A stretch of DNA of 64,000 bases from Emergomyces orientalis (lineage: Eukaryota; Ascomycota; Eurotiomycetes; Onygenales; Ajellomycetaceae), in the NCBI GenBank assembly GCA_002110485.1, contig MOWL01000047.1:744001-808000 (forward strand). The letters are read 5' to 3'. The position numbers were made by a program, and so were the translations under genes. Below, one piece after another: positions 58,020 to 64,000 of this stretch (its first letter is position 1; every line of letters begins with the position of its first letter). The notes under the pieces were generated by a model. That model was not told where the DNA came from. It did not search any database and worked only from the letters and a program-made list of their open reading frames with translations.

Positions 58020-59329
58020 TCTATATTAGAGAAAGGGTGAGGACCACAGCAGTTGCAGTATTAAGATGAGAATTGGCATTCATCTAGATGAGCAAGTTTG
58101 CTGCAGGTCTGACAGTGTAAGGGGCGCGCGCAGTTTCTCTCCATGTGAAAGCCATGGCATCTATTGCAGAATGAAATCTTAGGGGACTTCTTAATTCTAT
58201 TAACCATTACTGGACAGCTAAAGAGGCGTAGTTTGTTTGAAAAGAGATGAGCTCTGAAGATCTGAACTTCAATTCAGGCATAGTCTTTCTTGATATTAGA
58301 GTTCAGAGATTTTCTTGTCCAGTTACATTGCATGATTGGTGCCTGGTGTGCAGCTCTGTGTATTTCAGAGAGAAGCATGTTGTCTGTGACTGAAATTGAG
58401 AAGACATTCTCTTCATTGAAGCAATGAATAGACTTTTTGATTGAGCTGACTACAAAAGTGACTCAGAACTCTTGTCATTCAACATGACAGTCTTCTATGA
58501 AGATCTTGAGTTGACTGGCTCTTTCAAGCATGACTGCGGTGTTGGCTGGGGAGGAGATGGCTAGAATTATGCCTGAGAGACAGTGCCAGACATCAGTGAT
58601 TCAGGTAGAGTCTGGTAGTAGAGCATGAACTCTTTCCTGTATGACTTGAGAGTCTGAGTCTTGAGCTGAGTGATTTGCTGCTAGTCTGATCATCACATGT
58701 TTGTCAGTGAATTCTTGAAGAATGAGTCTAGAGACTCATATGACCTGTTTCTTGTCTGATTGTCCAACTGTGAGAACAGTTTGAGGGAGCTTTTCCAGAG
58801 ATTGTCTCTTTGACACAGCAGAAGAGGCATATGTCTTAGAATAAAAGTCTTTTTGAGAGTAGGTATGTCCTTGAATAGCTTTAGCAATACCATTGCCAAG
58901 GGCCTGTCTTAGTGCAGAGTCTTGTATGAGATGAGCTGTCTCAAAAAAAAGAAGTGTCAGTTCAATTAGTGCAGAGATCTGATTACAGTATTCAAGGATC
59001 TGAGCAAGCATGATTGAGAATGCATTTTCTGCATGATCAAGAAGCATACTTAGCTTGTAGACTGTCAGGTCTGTAGGATTCTTAGCTATCGGGGTAGCAG
59101 TAGCAGTAGGTCTCTCCCAGGAGAGGAGGCTTGGGGCGGTGTCAGGCCTATCCTGCTGTTGTATGGTGGCAGATGGTTCTTTCTGGGGCGCGTCTCTGGG
59201 CGCGTCGGTTGGGGCCGGGGGGAGCTCTTGGGAGGGGCCTGTGGAAGCTACAGAGGTAGAAAGAGGCCTCTTCTTCGCTGAGCGAAGAGAGGACGGCGTG
59301 ATCGCGATATACCTGTCGGGATGGCTCAT
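58020..59329 (-). pseudogene. ORF1 (Gag-like) of LINE E, with knuckle region, inactivated
   Basis: Begins at ATG 59329 (MSHPDRYIAITPSS), with a Pro/Ala/Thr-rich N-terminus and a helical part to 58736, where a stop interrupts it. Further down on the minus strand, 58190-58020, cysteine/histidine spacing resembling LINE ORF1 zinc knuckles is visible (HCQTC, YCNCCGPH). The frame is broken by stops. Confidence 0.7.
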
Positions 59330-59342
59330 CGCAAGAGGTATT

Positions 59343-59356
59343 GGGCGCCCTAGCAT
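59343..59356. repeat. Target duplication of LINE E, right copy
   Basis: GGGCGCCCTAGCAT, matching 47944-47957. Confidence 0.9.
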
Positions 59357-59363
59357 GGGGGGG

Positions 59364-59455
59364 TGTTGGATGATACTAGGGCTACCATAGTCACGTGTCC
59401 CCCATTATATAGTTGCCAGCGTGTTCACTAGTTAGTTTAGTTAAGGGATAATTCA
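59364..59455 (+). repeat. 3' LTR of copia A
   Basis: 92 bp, TGTTGGATGATAC...GGATAATTCA. Preceded by the purine tract of A. Confidence 0.82.
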
Positions 59456-59460
59456 TAGAG

Positions 59461-59554
59461 TGCATCAAGCCTATCATATTGAACTACCTAACTAGCTAAA
59501 ATATATATGTGTGTGTGGGGCATGTGACCCGGGTAGCCCTAGTATCACCTAACA
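59461..59554 (-). repeat. 3' LTR of copia B
   Basis: On the minus strand TGTTAGGTGATACTAGGG...GGCTTGATGCA, about 94 bp. The first ~35 bp resemble the LTR of A; the middle differs. Five bases (TAGAG) separate it from the LTR of A. On its other side is the minus-strand purine tract TAGCATGGGGGG. Confidence 0.75.
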
Positions 59555-59654
59555 CCCCCCCATGCTAGGGCGCCCCAGGAGCACGCACACAGGCCACGCC
59601 ATAGGCATCAAAAATCAAAATAGCAGCTAAGTACAAAACTTTTAGTTAAATCCA

Positions 59655-62600
59655 TTAAGCAGATCCCCCCGAACCAATCAAGCCAAGATTAGCCACAAAA
59701 GCATTGAATGCGGGCCTAGGCAGCGCCTTCGTAAAACCATCCGCCTTATTCTCCGTTGAGCTGACGTGCCGAATAAGGAGCTCCTTTTTAGCCACTAGAT
59801 CGCGTAATATATGGTAGCGGACTTCAATATGCCTCGAGCGCTTAGTTAAAGACTCGCCGTTAGCTAGATCAATGGCACCTTTATTATCAATATGCAGATT
59901 ATTGGAAAGAACATAGCCATCCGCATTCTCAAGCAGTCCCGCATCATGCAGCATATCTTTAAGCCAAATCAGCTCGCACGCAGCTTCGCTAGCAGCAATA
60001 TACTCAGCTTCAGTTGTGGACTTCGCCGTAGAGATCTGCCGCTGCGAACGCCATGATACGGGAGCTCCATTGATCATTATAATATAGCCCGTAGTCGATT
60101 TATATTGGGGGTCTGCACCCGCCCAATCTGAATCCGCGTAGGCCATGGGAGCCAGCCCTTCGTCCCCTATATTCCTCTTATACAGAATGCCCGTAGTCCT
60201 AGTCTTCTTCATATAGCGGAGAACATGCTTCAAAGCAGCCCAGCACTCCTTATTTGGGCGAGAATTGAATCGCGATAAATAATTTACCGCGAACATTATA
60301 TCCGGTCTGGTGCTTGTAACCAGATATTGAAGAGACCCAAGCCCTTGACGATATCGCGTAGCCGTAAAATCATCATCAAGGCCCTTATCCTCATCCGGCG
60401 AGAACTGGAGCTTTGTGCCAGCATTCATGGGGGTTGGTGCCGGATTGATTGCAGTCATGCCAAAATCATCAAGGATCTCATCAATATAGCGTGTTTGCGT
60501 GACCAGTAAATCACCATTACGGCCCGCAATTTCCATACCTAAGTATGGCTTATCATCGTCGATTCTTTTGGTGTCAAAACGCTTCGCAATCTCATCGAGA
60601 ACCCAGTCAATATCATGCTCATTGGGCCCCGTAACGCGGCAGTCATCAACGTGCAGCGTCAAATACACCTTACGGATGGGGTGATATAGGAATCCGCCGT
60701 CATACGGTGATATGCGGAAACCAATCGAAGTGAGATGCTCAGTGGCAAGAAAATACCACGTCCTCGCAGCTTGCTTCAGCCCATACAGGCTCTGGCGAAC
60801 CAGGCCAACTAGATTGCCCCTGCCATGTTTTATGCCCGTCGGGAGCTGCATATAGATCATTTCTTCCTGTGGCAGCACGCCATTAAGGAATGCAGACACG
60901 TAATCAATTGCCTTCGATTTCCATCCCCTAGCCGTAGAGATCGCGAATAGGCTTCTGGTTGTAGGACCAGAGACAACGGCAGCGTAAGACTTCGTATAAT
61001 GGACTCCTCGCTGCTGAAGGAATCCGCGAACCACCCATCGTGCGCGAAAGCGGATGGTTTCTCCCTTATTATTTAATTTGCGGTCATATACCCATTTACC
61101 CGTAAGAACATCCATATCCGGGGACCGCTCAGTAATAACATATGTTTTCTTTTGATTGAACATATCGACCTCCTTCCTCATTGCTTCGAGCCAATGATGC
61201 CAATCAGGGCTCCGTCGAGCCTCCGCTAAGGTCGTGGGACGGTCCGTAAGGGTACTAAGCACGGGCTCATCACCATTATCATTAGCATGCTCGTCAGACT
61301 CATTAAGGAGATCAACATCACTGTTTATAAGATAGGTAGGCTCAATGGCCTCCTCCAGATCCCCATTGACAAGCATCTTCATGATGTGCGGCCGCTCCCT
61401 TGCCAGGCGCCGCAGGAGACAGTGCTGCCATCCATCCGCAGGATTCAAAACATCGAGCTCATCCGGTATGTTATTTGGCTCATGAGGAGCCGGAAGAGCG
61501 GCATTAATGAATGACACGTCCTCCACGAGAGCTTCATCAAAAACCACATCTCGTGCTATCTCCAACCTGCGTGCATCAGGGTCCCATATGCGAACTTGAT
61601 GAAGGCCCTGATAACCCACAAAGATCCATTCTTTCCCATCCGTTCTATCCGCAAGCTTATTAGTAACTCGCAGATCCTTCTTGTAGACCTTGCAGCCCCA
61701 TCTATGCAGCCAATTCGCCGTGGGCTGCACCCCCATCCATGCTTCAAAGGGGGTCAGCGGAGACCCCTCCTTGCACCCGTAAAGCTTCGTAGAGGTGGGA
61801 GACATATTGATCAACATAACGGCAGCCTGCATGGCCTCACCCCATAGGTCCCTAGGCTGCCCGCTATCGAATAGCAAGCTCCTAGTTCTTTCGATTATTA
61901 TGCGGTTCGCACGTTCCGCTGGACCATTTGATTGTGGGGTATATGGCGTAGTCGTCTCATAGGCAATGCCTCGCTGTTTACAAAAAGCTTTTAATTCATC
62001 GCTCTTGAATTCTCCACCACCATCCCAGTGCAAGGAGCCCACGCATCGCTGCGCAGTGGTCTCAATCATTGTTATAAAATCCCGTAGTTTCGCGGTTGCT
62101 TCACCCTTGGTGGCCATTAAAATGGCCCACCGATATCTCGTGGCATCGTCCGTAATACTCATCCAATAATCAGCCCCCCCATACGTGGGAACGCCATCCT
62201 CATTGAATAAGGTACGCCCACCGCCCGCAAGATCAATAAATAATCGTGCAGCAGGCTTCACTTTTCTAATCATGGGCTCAAAAGCAGGACGAGCCATCTT
62301 AGCCTGCACGCAGGTTTTACAAAAAGGCAGAGCCTTGGAGCCTTTAATCCTCATCCCCATGCGCGGATCCGCGGCCATCTTCGCTATATCCATGTGGTTA
62401 AGATGACCCAGCTTCAAATGCCATTGCAGCATCGTGAGCTCTACTGGTTTTATATTCATTGATGGCAGAGCCAATAGCGAGTCATCCACAGCATTTACGG
62501 GCCGAAAATCACCATTAGGCATGGCGAATTGAATCAAATCTCGGATTTGCGGAGGCTTTTCAATGACATAGATATCTTTCTCATTCAAAACAGCAGTGAA

Positions 62601-64000
62601 GCTGACCATTCGATCGGGAGAGGTCATAATAATCGAGTGAGCTTCTCCATATGCCAATTGCTTGAACGTATAGCCCTTGCGGACTAATTTGCCAAAGCTC
62701 ACGATATTTGCTTCTAATTCGGGGGCAAATCGCACACCTTCCAGGCACACATCCGCCCCATCAACCGCCAGTTCAACCGTACCAACGGCCGCAGCTGGAA
62801 CAATGGTCCCATCCGCCATTTTCAATTTAACATTGGAGCTCATTGAATGGCATTTAACAAGCTCCTTGCGTGGTGTTGCGTGAGCGCCAGACCCCGAGTC
62901 CAGAACCCACTCATCCGCAATATCATCATCACGGACGATTTCACGAGCATGGAACACCTTCTCAACCGTACTGTGTACAGGAGCAGAGCCGTCATCGGGG
63001 CTCTTGAAAGAATCCTCATTATTGGCCTTCTTCTTATCCTTCTTGGTGCCACCACGCCTTTTTTCATTAGAATAACCTGATGGACGCTTCTCTGGGTGCT
63101 TTTTCCAACAGCTCTCCTCATTATGGCCCACAATCCCGCAATGTGAGCATTTTGGCCTGCCTGATGCAGATGGAGCAGGGCTCTCACCCGCATCATCCAT
63201 ACTGCTCGCATTATTTACGGGCGCCTTTGTGTTCTTTGAAGAAGAGGAACTGCCGCCAGAGGGCAATCGAAGCAGAATATCACGGCATAGACCCACAAAA
63301 TCATCCTCCAGGAGAGTATCTTCACCACTCTTTTCAATATCATCCATCCTATTTCGTATGAGATTGGCCCATCTACTGTGAATCCCCGCAAGCAATCGAT
63401 CAAAGAAGACGGAATCCGGCATATAAAAATCTAATCGCTTATATTCAGTTCGTACGGCTAAGAGACGCTCAATAAACGCACGATCCGACCCGCAAGACTC
63501 AGCCGTCATACCCAGGAACTCATTGAAAAGACGAAACCGGCGAACTACGCGGCGTTCAGCGAAGTTCTCCTCTACTATGGACCACAGCATATAGGCAGAC
63601 AATTGATTCTCCTTCGGTATAGTAAAATGAGTTCTAGCCTGTGCGGAAATCGCTGACCACATATAATTACGCAGCCAGCTATTCCGCTCCCTCCAGAGCT
63701 TCGCAACGTCCTCACTGACCCCCTCAGGCGGGGCCAGCTCCTTATTTAACAAAATATCATCTGTTTCTGAATCCTTCGCCGCGAGAAGAACCTCATCCCT
63801 CCACATGGGATAGTTCATGGAGCCCAGCAGCAGAACTGGCTTTTCAAGAAGCTTAACTGTAAGTCGAAACTCCTTAATGGCCTTCAAATAAGCCGTCATA
63901 TTGGCGCCTGCGAGCTCCCCCGCACCAGCACCAGCCTTAATCCGCGCTGTTTCATTCTCCAACCTCGCAATCTCCAACCTCGCCCGGGTCTCAGCGCTCA
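59655..64000 (-). CDS. Copia B Gag-Pol polyprotein (N-terminus outside window)
   Basis: Open frame from the right window edge to 59655, more than 1440 codons; no ATG is needed inside the window. Order: coiled-coil start; Gag (NYPMWRDEVLLAAKD, CHSHRWANLIR-like region); zinc knuckle CSHCGIVGHNEESC (C-X2-C-X4-H-X4-C); protease WVLDSGSGAHAT; pre-integrase HLKLGHLNH...CKTCVQAK; integrase with DLAGGG, WDGGGEF and GPAERAN (35 residues between the last D and E); RT with YVSAFLNGVLP and the catalytic motif HVDD where YVDD is usual; RNase H with DSDWAGADPQ, STTEAEYIAASEA and HIDNKGAIDL. Element A also has HVDD, so it is a family trait. One frame for Gag and Pol. Confidence 0.93.
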   Translation of the reverse strand, partial: SAETRARLEIARLENETARIKAGAGAGELAGANMTAYLKAIKEFRLTVKLLEKPVLLLGSMNYPMWRDEVLLAAKDSETDDILLNKELAPPEGVSEDVAKLWRERNSWLRNYMWSAISAQARTHFTIPKENQLSAYMLWSIVEENFAERRVVRRFRLFNEFLGMTAESCGSDRAFIERLLAVRTEYKRLDFYMPDSVFFDRLLAGIHSRWANLIRNRMDDIEKSGEDTLLEDDFVGLCRDILLRLPSGGSSSSSKNTKAPVNNASSMDDAGESPAPSASGRPKCSHCGIVGHNEESCWKKHPEKRPSGYSNEKRRGGTKKDKKKANNEDSFKSPDDGSAPVHSTVEKVFHAREIVRDDDIADEWVLDSGSGAHATPRKELVKCHSMSSNVKLKMADGTIVPAAAVGTVELAVDGADVCLEGVRFAPELEANIVSFGKLVRKGYTFKQLAYGEAHSIIMTSPDRMVSFTAVLNEKDIYVIEKPPQIRDLIQFAMPNGDFRPVNAVDDSLLALPSMNIKPVELTMLQWHLKLGHLNHMDIAKMAADPRMGMRIKGSKALPFCKTCVQAKMARPAFEPMIRKVKPAARLFIDLAGGGRTLFNEDGVPTYGGADYWMSITDDATRYRWAILMATKGEATAKLRDFITMIETTAQRCVGSLHWDGGGEFKSDELKAFCKQRGIAYETTTPYTPQSNGPAERANRIIIERTRSLLFDSGQPRDLWGEAMQAAVMLINMSPTSTKLYGCKEGSPLTPFEAWMGVQPTANWLHRWGCKVYKKDLRVTNKLADRTDGKEWIFVGYQGLHQVRIWDPDARRLEIARDVVFDEALVEDVSFINAALPAPHEPNNIPDELDVLNPADGWQHCLLRRLARERPHIMKMLVNGDLEEAIEPTYLINSDVDLLNESDEHANDNGDEPVLSTLTDRPTTLAEARRSPDWHHWLEAMRKEVDMFNQKKTYVITERSPDMDVLTGKWVYDRKLNNKGETIRFRARWVVRGFLQQRGVHYTKSYAAVVSGPTTRSLFAISTARGWKSKAIDYVSAFLNGVLPQEEMIYMQLPTGIKHGRGNLVGLVRQSLYGLKQAARTWYFLATEHLTSIGFRISPYDGGFLYHPIRKVYLTLHVDDCRVTGPNEHDIDWVLDEIAKRFDTKRIDDDKPYLGMEIAGRNGDLLVTQTRYIDEILDDFGMTAINPAPTPMNAGTKLQFSPDEDKGLDDDFTATRYRQGLGSLQYLVTSTRPDIMFAVNYLSRFNSRPNKECWAALKHVLRYMKKTRTTGILYKRNIGDEGLAPMAYADSDWAGADPQYKSTTGYIIMINGAPVSWRSQRQISTAKSTTEAEYIAASEAACELIWLKDMLHDAGLLENADGYVLSNNLHIDNKGAIDLANGESLTKRSRHIEVRYHILRDLVAKKELLIRHVSSTENKADGFTKALPRPAFNAFVANLGLIGSGGSA

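Larger units (their letters stand above)
47958..59342 (-). mobile_element. LINE E (Tad-like non-LTR retrotransposon), split by copia C
   Basis: Without the copia insertion it is about 5.7 kb (47958-49257 plus the part from 54959). On the minus strand it has ORF1 from 59329, an endonuclease (about 57550), RT, RNase H (49257-48742), a 3' UTR (48741-47980) and a TTATTATTATTATTAATTATT tail at 47958. A 14-bp target duplication brackets it. Stops pervade the RT region, as from RIP. ORF1 plus a polyprotein ending in RNase H is the fungal Tad-clade layout; clade assignment is inference. Confidence 0.85.
42983..59455 (+). mobile_element. Copia-type LTR retrotransposon A (degenerate, split by LINE E)
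   Basis: 5' LTR 42983-43074, internal part to 47957, LINE E insertion, then its last internal bases with the purine tract TAGCATGGGGGG (59351-59363) and 3' LTR 59364-59455. The two 92-bp LTRs differ at several positions. The gag-pol is the same family as element B but is riddled with stops, mostly TGG to TGA and CGA/CAG to TGA/TAG, as from RIP. Flanks TGATT and TAGAG do not match, so no target duplication is apparent. Confidence 0.88.
59461..64000 (-). mobile_element. Copia-type LTR retrotransposon B (5' end outside window)
   Basis: Minus-strand element with 3' LTR at 59461-59554, purine tract, and one open gag-pol frame reaching the window edge. Same family as degenerate element A, but without stops, so it escaped or postdates RIP. 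Confidence 0.9.

Noticed and set aside
59364..59554. A single 191-bp palindromic LTR shared by A and B
   Set aside because: The 5' LTR of A matches only the first 92 bp, and the remaining ~94 bp form a separate TG...CA unit in the opposite direction, separated by TAGAG.

Overview
The window looks like nuclear DNA of a filamentous ascomycete. Genes carry short (about 50-95 bp) GT-AG introns, and the set of housekeeping genes is typical of Pezizomycotina. AT-rich transposon relics carry the premature stops expected from repeat-induced point mutation (RIP). The gene content and the transposon load suggest a Eurotiomycete, perhaps Onygenales; that placement is inference.

Positions 1-27.7 kb are a host gene block: dihydroxy-acid dehydratase (ILV3, minus, cut by the window edge), a Ser/Thr protein kinase (minus), an unrecognised 360-aa protein (minus), the mitochondrial translocase subunit TIM23 (minus) divergent from a ten-exon TRM732/THADA-like tRNA-methylation cofactor (plus), two small predicted membrane proteins (plus), the sorting nexin SNX41 (plus), and a UBP12-type ubiquitin hydrolase (plus). 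They are unrelated housekeeping genes rather than a pathway.

Positions 28.7-36.2 kb are a pile of LINE retrotransposon pieces in both orientations, next to a relic of a small copia LTR element. One LINE piece keeps an open 573-codon RT-tail/RNase H/zinc-knuckle frame although its DNA is very AT-rich.

Positions 36.2-42.5 kb return to ordinary composition. An intact five-exon 890-aa DUF3435 (FluG-type) tyrosine-recombinase gene sits here. This is the family that includes the 'captain' recombinases of Starship giant transposons. The gene starts about 650 bp inside a sharp junction with a broken LINE. Downstream are a metallophosphoesterase and two uncharacterised genes, which could be cargo.

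Positions 43-64 kb are nested retrotransposons. Copia element A (plus, RIP-damaged) is split by LINE E (minus, RIP-damaged, 14-bp target duplication). LINE E is in turn split by copia element C (plus, intact 1714-codon gag-pol, apparently identical 99-bp LTRs, 5-bp target duplication TATGT). A abuts copia element B (minus, open gag-pol leaving the window) tail to tail. The order of events is A, then E, then C. C and B show no decay that I can see and are the youngest elements. Elements A and C both carry a primer-binding site complementary to the anticodon arm of a methionine tRNA, as in half-tRNA-primed copia elements.
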